The notes under the pieces were generated by a model. It was not told the origin of the DNA. It saw nothing but the letters and a program-made list of their open reading frames with translations, and ran no database searches. Of a DNA stretch of 64,000 bases, positions 24,441 to 34,457 are shown in pieces. Every line of letters starts with the position of its first letter. The first letter of the stretch is position 1. Location of the stretch: positions 57,098,872-57,162,871 of the forward strand of contig NC_134844.1 of NCBI RefSeq assembly GCF_965363235.1, in the 5' to 3' direction. The position numbers were made by a program, and so were the translations under genes. The stretch is from Mytilus galloprovincialis. Its lineage: Eukaryota > Mollusca > Bivalvia > Mytilida > Mytilidae.

Positions 24441-25344
24441 ATTGCTAATTTGTTCCGGAACATTCATGAAATATTTGTCACTGGCAACAAAAAATCGATA
24501 ATTTAAAATAGGTTGTTTACGTATAAATTACGATGAAACGTAGGATTCAACTCCATCGGACAAAGTAGTCCTTATAGATGGATTTTGATGTGTTTTAACT
24601 TCACTTTGGCCAAACACCTCTTCAATTGTGCCGGTTCTTATTTTTCTTGACTTTCAAATTTCAGTTTCAGCGTTCTGTAGGTGAATTCTTTACTTAAAAT
24701 TCAGCGTTTTACATTGTACTGGTTTTTCGAGAGCAACATTGGTGTACAGCTGACAGTGTGGCTTCTCTTTACACGCCCCATTCTGACTGGATGTGCATGT
24801 GTTCTTTTAGTTTGCTCAAAGTCGATTGTCGTACGATAACTTAAACATGCTCAAATTACGGAACAATAATATCCCATAATACAAAAAAAAAATTATTTTC
24901 CTTTTATTTACTATTTAAAAACAGTGGTTGATTTAGGACCCATAATGAAGCTACGTATATGATAACCAGTCCAAACGTTGTCTATAAGGGAGCAACCATT
25001 TACCTTTAAAAGTGGGGTGTGGTTGTTTTGTGGAAGCGCTAACAATTTTATTCAGTTTTTCATCGCTATTAATCAACTTGTCTGGTTCAAAATTTAACAC
25101 TATAAGGCATTGAGAAAATTTGGATTCTTAATTTTTCTTTTGTCCTCTTCTGGCACAGAATATTATTTTCTTCATCAAATTGGGGATCGGAATATTTTAT
25201 TGTACCATTATCAAAGCCCCTCGTGGTAGTATCAGAGTAAAAAAAAGTGACTATCTATATATTGGATTCCCCAAAAGATTACCATTTATCGCTAATATAA
25301 ACTTTTGAAAAGAATTTTCAATTTTCGAAATGCCGACACCTACA

Positions 25345-25450
25345 AATGGATAGATGGGCGCATGAAGTTCAGCGGCAACTATTACATAAATATGAATGCT
25401 AGATGAGCGCTTAATGTAGTACAGCGGCAACTATTACATAAATAAGAATG
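25345..25450. repeat. 52 bp tandem duplication
   Basis: Two adjacent copies share CAGCGGCAACTATTACATAA, at about 25370 and 25421. Confidence 0.85.
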
Positions 25451-25594
25451 CTCGTGAATTTTTTTTTAAATAATGGTATATGTTTATATATGATATGAAA
25501 GGTTTCAACTTTTACAAAACCAGAGCTATAAGTTGGATTTAAACGTTTACTTTATGTGGCCTTTTTAATTTTATTGGACTTAATTTGCCTTTTA

Positions 25595-25700
25595 ACTTAC
25601 ATTTGTAATTTGATTCGAGCGTCACTGATAAGTCCTTTGTAGACCAAACACGCGTCTGGCTAAAAAAACGGCAAAATTTATATCCTGGTATCCATCTATG
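25595..25700 (-). repeat. Dispersed repeat fragment, family C
   Basis: The plus strand shows CGAGCGTCACTGATAAGTCC and a following CGCGTCTGGC. This is the inverse of the repeat at 38695-38790. The 119-codon minus-strand frame across it is a shadow of the repeat. Confidence 0.75.
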
Positions 25701-25993
25701 AGGAGTTTTTGTAGATACTTTGTAACAGTATCTTGGCTCCAATCTACTAATATTTGATCTTAGTACTCTTAATTTAAGCGTAAATAAGATATATATATAC
25801 TTATGAATATAATTATTTTCTGTGACTGTATCTTGCATTAATTTGTAGGATCCTTTACTATAGATAATTGAGCTGATCTGTAACAATAACATCTCCATGC
25901 CTTATATATCATGTACTGTAGTACGCCGCTAGATTAAAACTGACGAGGAAAGGTAACACACGGCCACTGAAAGTTTTATTTTTTGTAGAGCCC

Positions 25994-26172
25994 AGGTGTT
26001 CGTGTGGTCTAGCGGGACGGCTGCAGTGCAGGCGATTTGGTGTCACGATATCACAGTAGCATGGGTTCGAATCCCGGCGAGGGAAGAACAAAACATTTGC
26101 GAAAGCAAATTTACAGATCTAACATTGTTGGGTTGATGTTTAGACGAGTTGTATATATCTATATATATATAT
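25994..26172 (+). mobile_element. tRNA-derived SINE
   Basis: It has a tRNA-like head with an A-box-like TGGTCTAGCGGG (26005-26016) and a perfect B box GGTTCGAATCC (26064-26074), about 48 bases apart. A body including CATTGTTGGGTTGATGTTTA follows, then a TA-rich tail. The anticodon region does not form a normal tRNA, so this is a polymerase-III retroelement, not a tRNA gene. The conserved-looking body resembles V-SINE-type elements reported from molluscs (RUDI group); that family call is tentative. Confidence 0.75.
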
Positions 26173-26334
26173 TAAAAACCTCCCACATTGTAGACTAGCA
26201 CAACCTTCATTGGGACACCATGCATTCAGTATTCCTACCGTACCAAAAAATATTAACTAAATCATTGATACAAGTCAATATAATTATGATCGTCATACAA
26301 CCGATAAAAATGAAAACATAACGTGAAAAGTTAC

Positions 26335-26460
26335 GACCGAAGCGCTTTTCTTGATCGACCGTCTTAGGGAACGCTCAAAGCTGAATATTTAGGGCCAACA
26401 ACTTACAAAGAACAGATTAAAACGGCCAACAACTTACAAAGAACAGATTAAAACGTTAAA
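26335..26460 (+). repeat. Dispersed repeat fragment with a 29 bp tandem duplication
   Basis: GAAGCGCTTTTCTTGATCGA and GAACGCTCAAAGCT belong to family C. This is followed by two adjacent copies of a unit containing CCAACAACTTACAAAGAACA. Confidence 0.75.
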
Positions 26461-26910
26461 GATGATCGTTCATAATGTACATGAAATGATATATTCTTTA
26501 GCCAACATAATTCCAGAAAGTAAGATGTCGTAAAGCAAAATAGAAAAATTTGAAATCAAAAGAGATAATACACCGTGTATTGAGCCTTTTTATTGCTTAG
26601 AGATCAGTAGAAAATATATATACATACTCAATCTAACCATACTATTTGACCTACTGCGAGTTGTTCAGTTTTTACTGTTACTCCTGTTTCTCCTAAAATA
26701 TGGGTGCTAGAAAAACCAGCAAGTAAAATGACCAATATCAGAGCCGTACGTATGGTTTTGAAATGAATTTTCTTCTTTTGAGAAATATTTATTTTGTCAT
26801 CCAATTTTTCACCGCTTCACCGCTTACAACTGTCTGTCTGTGGTTTTATTTCATACATTAACCATTAAGTATCAGTATGTTTTCAATTCATATTGTTTCG
26901 TTTCGTTATT

Positions 26911-27193
26911 CGATATTTTAATCAAAAATTTAAAAAATCAAACTTTCAAAAAGTGAAATAATCAAAATTGCACGTAAGGTTTAGTATTTTAAAAGTTTGA
27001 TCAAATTCCTAAACTATCAAATTTAAAAACGATATTTAGAATTTTAATATTTTAATAATTTGGTTAAAAGTTCAAAATTTCAAAACTTTTACACAATTTG
27101 AAATTTTGATATTTTAAAACTATGATCAAAATTCCAAAAATCTAAAATTTCAAAACTTTTTAAAACCTTGAATTGATAAGTGTTACACGGACC
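26911..27193 (-). repeat. Right inverted terminus of the 4.0 kb element
   Basis: Inverted partner of 23190-23472. It ends in TGTTACACGGACC. Confidence 0.85.
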
Positions 27194-27559
27194 ATAAAAT
27201 AATGGCTATAATACATTCACAAAGAGCTATGATAAAGGAAATGAAAGGTTTTTTTTATTAGAAGGCGGAAAGACAGGTTATCCTTACGCATCGGAACAAT
27301 ATTCTTATATCGTGGGATATCAACATCATTGTCGACGTTGCTTCGTTCCCCGTTTTTTACCTGTCTCTTCCTAAATTTATACATGCATGGATATTTCATT
27401 GATATTCAACTTGTTTGCTTCTATCTTCCGCAGAATATTCTAACGAAAATTCTATCCATCATGTTCAACGGGAGATAATCGTGTTATTATTATGATACAT
27501 GTACTTATATACCCTTATTTAAACTAACTATAATTGTAGTGTTCTTATTGTGTGATGTT

Positions 27560-27980
27560 ATGACATAGTCCCATGTTGAGAAAAGGATTGATCTCTATCA
27601 AACATGTTCAACCTCTCCACTATCTCTTGCTGATGGGTACACGCTCGTGTGGAACGATTTGTCAAATGTCCATATGAATTAAGGATGCACTGTCCATCAT
27701 TCAAATACAACCAAATCAATGTTTTAAGAAGAATAAACTTTTACTTGTTCTTAATGTTAAAATCTCACAGACGAAAATAACATTTTTACTTTACACGGAA
27801 AAGCTGTTTCGTTGTTGCATATTTTGTTTAATGCTCGAAAAACTTTAATATGATCGAGCTCTCACAAACATGTTTATTATTATCTCTCTACTTAGTATCT
27901 CTTGCTGTCGTGTACACGTATGGAAGGATTTGTCAACTGACCTTAGGAATTAAGGAGGCACTGTGCATGCATTCAACGAT
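27560..27980. repeat. Diverged tandem duplication (~280 bp)
   Basis: 27600-27720 and 27880-27978 share TATCTCTTGCTG, GTACACG, GATTTGTCAA, GAATTAAGGA and GCACTGT in order, with moderate divergence. The flanking sequence to 28440 shows nothing else recognised. Confidence 0.65.
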
Positions 27981-28444
27981 GCATTTATGCTAGTGATTCA
28001 GAATTTTTTGTTGTTGCTTAAGTGTTAGAAGAGAGTTATAAAAACCTACGTGGTACTCAGCCTGCTTTAGAAGACATTGAGAGAAACTGAACTATCATTG
28101 CTGTCTTACATTTTCTGATATCGAGATTTTTTTTTATCAACTTTCTTCGAAATTTGTGTAAAAAAAAAGATTCAGAATTCAGAAGTTGCATTGCGATATT
28201 AAATCTATCTTAATTAGTTTGTATTATGCTGCATACTGTTTATTCTTTATTTGACAGGTGTGTCGCCAAAAGGTATGTCATGAATTTAAGTATGTTACTT
28301 TCTTATAATAATCAATAAATAGCAGCTGAGGTCATACATGCATACCTGGTATTATGTTTTAACTTCATGACTTTAAACAGAAAGGCTGTTTTTGTGCCAT
28401 TTCATGGTTAATGCTCTAATCACTTTTAATATAAAAAAAAAAAG

Positions 28445-28620
28445 AAGATGCACGTGGTATGATTGCCAATGAGAAAACTCTCCACAAGAGACCAAAATGA
28501 CACAGAAATTAACATCTATAGGTGACCGTATGGCCTTCAACAATGAGCAAAGCCCATACCGCATAGTCAGCTATGCAAAACTAGTCACACGAGAAAAACT
28601 AACGACCTTATCTATAATAC
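28445..28620 (+). repeat. Dispersed repeat, family B
   Basis: GGTATGATTGCCAATGAGAA through CCTTCAACAATGAGCAAAGC; same family as 16285-16395. Sequence from 28620 to 29046 is unassigned. Confidence 0.85.
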
Positions 28621-29046
28621 TAAAATAACGAGGTCCAATTTATCAGCCTTCATGGGGTAAAAACGACAAATAAAAAAATTCAACTTTATATAAAGCTAAT
28701 ATAGGACAATAGTGTGCATTAAAAATTACACCACTTCAGACCCTTTTGTTTTCCACATAATTAATATTACCAATAATTAACAAGTTCCGATATCGATTCC
28801 AATAGTATATTTACCTGTTGCCTATTTACCTTATCTGTACGTTCCGCATCTGACAGGCTCACCACAAAACGGTGTATTTAGGATTTTTCTATATACACGG
28901 ATCATAATCACGGGGTTGACACTACTAAATGCAATAATTGTCTCATTGTTCCCTATTTAATATTTTAATAAGTATGACAGTTTCAATTTGATAGCCGGTA
29001 TGACGTAAAACAGCGAATTAAAGGATTTTAACTAAACAAAGGAGTA

Positions 29047-29604
29047 TGTCCAGTAGGACCCTGTTTGGCACCAAAATATACATGTATCAGTTTTACAAAA
29101 TTGTTTTAAAAAATGTAAACTTTTATTTATTTATTGGAAATTAGAATGGTTCTGCTACATAAATATGGGCTGTTTTTTGACAATACAATGTACATATATC
29201 GGGTACTAGCATCATTAATTCATGCTAAATTACTAAAATCTTCAAAATTTTTGCATTTTTGTTAAATGTTAGACGGTTTCCGTTTGTGTTCATTCTTAAT
29301 ATTGAAATATATGTTGTATTTAATGATAATACATAACATATATAAAGGTTGAGGATGAACACGGATGCGGCCACATTCATTTTTGACAAAAACCTTCTGA
29401 AAGTGACATTTTTTGGCAGATTTGATAGATTTTCATAATTAAGCTAAGATCAGAGCGTTTTTTATGAGCGAATCAGTTAAAATCTTTCACATAAACTAAT
29501 TGAATCAATTGAAATGGACACTTTAGTGTTTAAAAAGTGCCCAAAATCTTTCGTCAGATATCGTTAACCTGAAATTTGAGGCCAAAATCGGCCCTTACCG
29601 GACC
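29047..29604 (-). mobile_element. Hairpin MITE, copy 1 (~0.56 kb)
   Basis: Ends are GTCCAGTAGGACCC at the left and TTACCGGACC at the right. The whole block matches 59841-60406 in reverse orientation, sharing CCAAAATATA, AACAGCCCATATTTATG-type and GGATGAACACGGATGCGGCC segments. It carries no coding capacity. This copy's flanks do not show a clean target duplication. Confidence 0.8.
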
Positions 29605-29616
29605 TCTCCTTTTATG

Positions 29617-29830
29617 AAACATAATAGCATAAAACACAGATCAAGTGCCAATTTGGGTGGTGTCACTTATACCGTTCTTATGTAATGACTCTTAATAACG
29701 TATACGCAAGCATGGGCATTATCTGTGTCCAATGGACACGTTATCCGTTTATTTGGTTACATTCAGTAGTTCACAGAAGGTCTGAGTAAAATTATACATT
29801 TAAAATATCTGCATGGACATAAAGCAGTTG
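29617..29830 (+). repeat. Dispersed segment, copy 1
   Basis: Runs from AAACATAATAGCATAAAACA to GTAAAATTATAC. It matches 31065-31250 closely in the same orientation. The rest, to 30580, is unassigned. Confidence 0.85.
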
Positions 29831-30579
29831 GATTGCTTGACAAGGTGGTTTTAGCTCAGTTAGACAGGTTAATAGCTGTGATGGAGCTTGCAGATAGCGT
29901 AGAATGGGTGGACAGCAAAGGATGCCGAGAAATCTAGGCGATACAGAGGCTGAGAAGGCGACCACTGTGTGGGCGGTATAAATTAAAATCACAAAAATAC
30001 TGAACTCCGAGGAACATTCAAAACGAAAAGTTCGTAATCAAATGGCAAAATCAAAAGTATGAGAAACTTGCAGGATCTGAAAAAAAAGGACCCAAATTAA
30101 TAAAAAAAAAAAACTTAAATATAAAAACGGTGATTTGTTATGGGAGGTTTACTGCACTTTTCTTTAAAATGAGATTTGTCACTGGATTAACTAGTACTGA
30201 TGTTAGATAGCGATATACATAGATTTTACCATCCCCTTTTCCTTGCTTTCTTGCAAATTACGCGTATAGTGTCATATATGTGCATATGTAAGTAATCAGT
30301 ATTTTAAATATATCTGATACCCAGTAGTTGAATAGTTCAAAAATTTTCTTGTTGTTGTATCCATGGCAACAACCTTCTTGTTTCATAATAATATTGCAAA
30401 CCTATTTCCCAAAAATAAGGCAAGAAATAGAAGTTCAATACCCTTGAGGATACATTTTCTGAAACTGTTTATATCTATCACGAATTCAAATAAAAATCAT
30501 TTGTCTTTCGTCTCTTTTTTATGAAATTGTATCAAAAAGCGTATGAAAAAAATGTTTGTAAACATTCGACGGTACGGTG

Positions 30580-30650
30580 AAATATAGTTGTTAATTTCTG
30601 TGTCATTTGGTGTCCTGTGGAGAGTTATCTTATTGGCAATACATGTAATA
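30580..30650 (-). repeat. Dispersed repeat fragment, family B
   Basis: The plus strand reads GTTGTTAATTTCTGTGTCAT and then GGAGAGTTATCTTATTGGCA, the inverse of family B. Confidence 0.75.
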
Positions 30651-30889
30651 CCAAATCTTCTTATTTTTATACTACAAAATTTCTGGACAAACTGAAAATA
30701 CGAACAGTCAAGCAAAAATAGCCCATTAAACAGGTAAAATATAATTTAGAGTTTCTTAAAACTAACTTTGAAGACTTAATTAGCCATCAGCTGTCTGCTA
30801 ATGAATTTAATGGAAAATTACTTTTCATATTTGAAAAATCCTCTGGGCCAAAATGCAGGATCTACTTCCATTCTGAAACACCAGTCCTG

Positions 30890-31400
30890 AGATCATCCCA
30901 GGTTTTATTGGGTTTCGTGTCGTTAAGTTTTTAGTTTTCTATGTTGAATTATGTAGACTTCTGTTTGTCTTCTTGACGGCTTTCATTCTTCGCTATGGCT
31001 CTCCCGGTTTGTTTTCGACCTTTGAGTTTGATTGGTCCTTTGGTATCTTTCCTTTTATGAAACATACTAGTACCCTAAAACACAGATCAAGTGCGAATTT
31101 TGGTGGTATCATTTATACCGTTGTTATGTAATGACTCTTAATAACGTTTATGCAAACATGGGCATTATCTGTGTCAAATGGACACGTTACCCGTTTATTT
31201 GGTTACATTCAGTAGTTCACAGAAGGTCTGAGTAAAATTATACAAAGTCATTTAAAAATATCTACATGGAAATAAAGCAGTTGAATTATGTAGACTTCTG
31301 TTTGTATTCTTGTCGGCTTTCATTCTTTGCTATGGCTCTCCCGGTTTGTTTTCGACCTTTGAGTTTGATTGGTCCTTTGGTATCTTTGTTCTCTCTTTTA
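30890..31400 (+). repeat. Tandem duplication of dispersed repeat family D
   Basis: A block of about 107 bp holding GCTATGGCTCTCCCGGTTTG and TTTGAGTTTGATTGGTCCTT occurs at 30946-31051 and 31279-31386, nearly identical. Between the copies lies a second copy of the 29617-29830 segment. The unit is therefore about 333 bp and duplicated once. Confidence 0.85.
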
Positions 31401-31770
31401 AAATTTTACACCTCCTTGCAAAGTTACAGACGCGTACTGTACATGGAGGAAAAAATAAATAGTGACAGTATATTTTTGTTGCAGTAGCAAAGTTAGTAGA
31501 GTTAATCAGAGCTGCACACATTTTTAGAGACTCGTGTAGCTGTCATGTAGACTCGTGAATGGCCGAATAGAGTGGTAGAATGTGCTCGCGTAGAGATCGG
31601 GTATTGGTCGAGTTCATCTAGTATGAAAAAAATATAGAAGTCGCAGTGATCATGAAGCGATCATGCTTTAGTCGTGTTAATCTGGACCGAGATCTGGATC
31701 TCAATACCAATAACAAATATCAATTATGATATACTTGAAGAGTAATTTGACGTCTTCGTAGCATCAGATC

Positions 31771-32285
31771 TTTCACGATCCTTTTCACGATCTTCAAAAA
31801 TGCGGAACGTGATCTTTCACGATCCGAAAAATCAATTTTGTGTAAATAGTTCTTTATTTACCAAGTTTCAGATTATGTTTATATAAAATAACTATGAGAA
31901 TCATTTGATTAGTTCAAATAGAATGCCCTTATTCGGATAAAAGTAGTTTTTCTAGTCGAATTTGTGAGAAAAAAAAACATGTTTGTTTACATTTTTTATG
32001 TCATTGAAATGTCGAGAGCCAATCTGCCTTTTGTTGTTTTGTAATAACTACATGATTGTACGTACTTTTAAAACTGGTTATTCTCACATACTGATCATAA
32101 TGTTGAACCATTTTGACAGACAGTTTTATTTTGTCGTAAATGTGTCTGTGTAGTTAATTAAATTAGAATATTATTTTATTGAACTTGCATATGTCTTCTC
32201 GATTAAATGTCTTTCACGATCCGTTACCAGAGCTTTCACGATCGTCTCTCAATACTTGACCGCCGTTAAATATTCTTTCACGATC
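31771..32285 (+). repeat. Cluster of TTTCACGATC words
   Basis: Six exact copies of TTTCACGATC, all in one orientation, at 31771, 31783, 31815, 32212, 32234 and 32276. A 10-mer recurring six times in 515 bases is far above chance in AT-rich DNA. Function unknown. Confidence 0.8.
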
Positions 32286-33456
32286 ATTTCTCTCGTTAAA
32301 CCAAATGACAACCGTGGATATGTTCTTAGACCGTAAACACCGGAATCAATATTGTAACATCGTTATATTCTTGTTGGGTCGTGTATTAATTGTTAAACTT
32401 TATACCGACTGGAATCTTCATTTTAATACCGAGCAAATAGTCTGGCTATACAACCTTGGAAACACATCAGCAAAAGTAAATCCTATTTAGTATTTTAACC
32501 TCTAAAATACATGTACATGTAAACATATACCGAATCAATACACTATACATGCAATTCTCTAATTACCTATTACATGTATCAACATATGTACCATAAATAG
32601 CTGGGTTTGAAAAGACAAATTCAAGACAATTCCTTATACAGACAGTTTGTAACTGCGGCAAGTAAAAGGCTTACAAGGTATGTCTGTATATTATTTTTTT
32701 TAATGAAAAGAACGAATGATCATTGCTAAATATAGAGAAATGTTTAATGCTATGCATTTCTTGTTTATTTATGATATTGCTGTACTAGCTTTTTCTGTAT
32801 TGGTTATATGTATATTTCTTGATATAAATTGTAACTCTTTGGCATCATGACACAACAAAAACAGATTGGTCATATTTCATATATAATTAGTTAATCAGGA
32901 GCCTGTTGTTCAGTGGTTGTTGTTTGTCGCTGTATAGTATATTTGTTTTTCGTTTATCGTATTACACATGCATTTGAATCAGGTCGTTTTTTCCAGTTTG
33001 AATTGTTAAATTCATTTCTCATTTCGGGGTAACTGTTATTGCCGACTATAAGGGTTGTTGAACCGAAAACTAGTGTATCAAATTAAAGTAAACTGCCGTC
33101 TGATTTCTCTAATAAAAATATTACAAATACTTCTGCTGAAAACAGATTAATCTAATGCAAATTCATAGTTTCAGTTAATTCCTGAACATCGTCTAAATTT
33201 GGCACATTTTTTGATATAATTTGAACATTCAGAAAATAAAACTAACCTCAAGATATCATGCAATTTGAAAAAAGAATAAAAAGAATAACTAGCCCCGTAA
33301 TCCCATTGTGTCTTTTGTGGAACACCATGATAGAAGCTAAAACCTTCTTATGTGTTATTTAAAAAAAAATCTGTTGTTTTAGTTTCTATTTATTTATAAA
33401 AATATGTTTCAATGTTTCATGTTTAATCTATACAAAATCTAGCCCAATTTTGGTCC
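32286..33456. other. Unassigned stretch
   Basis: AT-rich; no gene, repeat family or structure recognised. The 61-codon frame at 32305-32490 has no support. Confidence 0.45.
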
Positions 33457-33499
33457 ATGTAACACTTTAATATCAATTCAAAGTTTTAAAAAGTTTGCA
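33457..33499 (+). repeat. Solo terminus fragment of the 4.0 kb element
   Basis: GTCCATGTAACACTT followed by ATCAATTCAAAGTTTTAAAA matches the first 43 bases of the terminus at 23190. It shows that other copies have existed nearby. Confidence 0.7.
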
Positions 33500-33699
33500 C
33501 AGCGTGTAGTATTTTTCATTTCGAAGCTTGATAAAGTCTACATCTGCAAGTTTTCAAAGAGAAAATACATTCATTCTTTTATAATTTAGACCCCTGTTTT
33601 ATTCTTAAACTGTTTAATCGTACTGCTTGCAGGGTGTTGCTCTATTTAGTTGGATACACTTTATGAAAAAATATAAAACAACACGTTTAATTATTTATT

Positions 33700-33900
33700 G
33701 CGTCCGAAGCGCTTTTCTGGATTTACCTTCATCAGGAACGCTCAAAGCCAAACATTTGCAATCCGAAGATGTATAAGTACCGAAAATCGTTGAAGAGCTA
33801 TATGTTAAAAATACCTAAAATTAGTAGCCAAATTCATCTAAAGCCAACTTTGCCTGAGGGAGTTGAAACCTTAGTTTCATAATAATTTCAAAATTTATAA
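33700..33900 (+). repeat. Dispersed repeat fragment, family C
   Basis: CGAAGCGCTTTTCTGGATTT and CATCAGGAACGCTCAAAGCC are the family C core. Related pieces lie at 26335-26395, 38630-38700 and 39035-39085. Confidence 0.75.
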
Positions 33901-34187
33901 ACGGACAATTTTAGTAAAGTTTGTTTAATCATGTCAGTACCGAAGCACTGACTACTGAGCTGATTACTGAAAAGACGTGCTGCATTTTTATTTTCATTGG
34001 AGGAGATTACCATTTGTTTGTGAACGTTTTTAACTTGTGTATACGATACTAAAAGGTAATGTGTATAACATAATATAACACGATTTTAATCATTTTGTAA
34101 TCCAAAGGAAAATTTGTATATTCAAAAGAAAGGTCGAACAACTATATTTACATTTCACAAAATTCACCTGAAAACCACACCTGAAGT

Positions 34188-34197
34188 GTATATAATT
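34188..34197 (+). promoter_or_regulatory. Likely TATA box of the C4-like gene
   Basis: GTATATAATT lies about 90 bases before the start codon. It would give a start site near 34220 and a short 5' UTR of about 55-60 bases. Confidence 0.5.
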
Positions 34198-34279
34198 TAA
34201 AGACCTGCAGGCGTTGACTTCAACTGTTTTAGTTATGCATTAATATGTTTAATTTGTAAATTGTATTGTAGAAGCAAAC

Positions 34280-34457
34280 ATGTTCTTGTCATACGTGGTA
34301 ATTATCACAGCAACATTAACGGTGCTTGTCCAGTGTCATGATTGTAAAGATTATGACCTATCTGCATCTGACCAGTCTTTGGTAGATATGATGAAACATT
34401 ACCTCCATACTTCTAGGAAAGAGGAATGTCCTCCTGGAGGGAAACCATCTACATCAG
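34280..34457 (+). CDS. C4-like gene, exon 1 (signal peptide and linker)
   Basis: Codes for residues 1-59 plus one base. The ATG is the only plausible start ahead of the hydrophobic core. The donor is CATCAG|GTATGC. Reading on into the intron gives a spurious 100-codon frame. Confidence 0.88.

Larger units (their letters stand above)
23190..27193. mobile_element. 4.0 kb element with ~283 bp inverted termini
   Basis: 23190-23472 and 26911-27193 are inverted copies of one another. Both begin (reading inward) GGTCCGTGTAA and are rich in AAAATTTC words. The outer bases GGTCC/GGACC are flanked by ATA on both sides, a possible 3 bp target duplication. The 3.4 kb interior holds other repeats but no transposase I can see, so the element is non-autonomous or composite. 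A solo fragment of the same terminus lies at 33457-33499. Confidence 0.75.

Noticed and set aside
25539..25898. 119-codon minus-strand gene
   Set aside because: The more convincing half is a translation of a dispersed repeat found at several other places in the window.
25994..26090. A functional tRNA gene
   Set aside because: A and B boxes are present, but the sequence does not fold into a normal anticodon arm or acceptor stem, and a SINE body follows.
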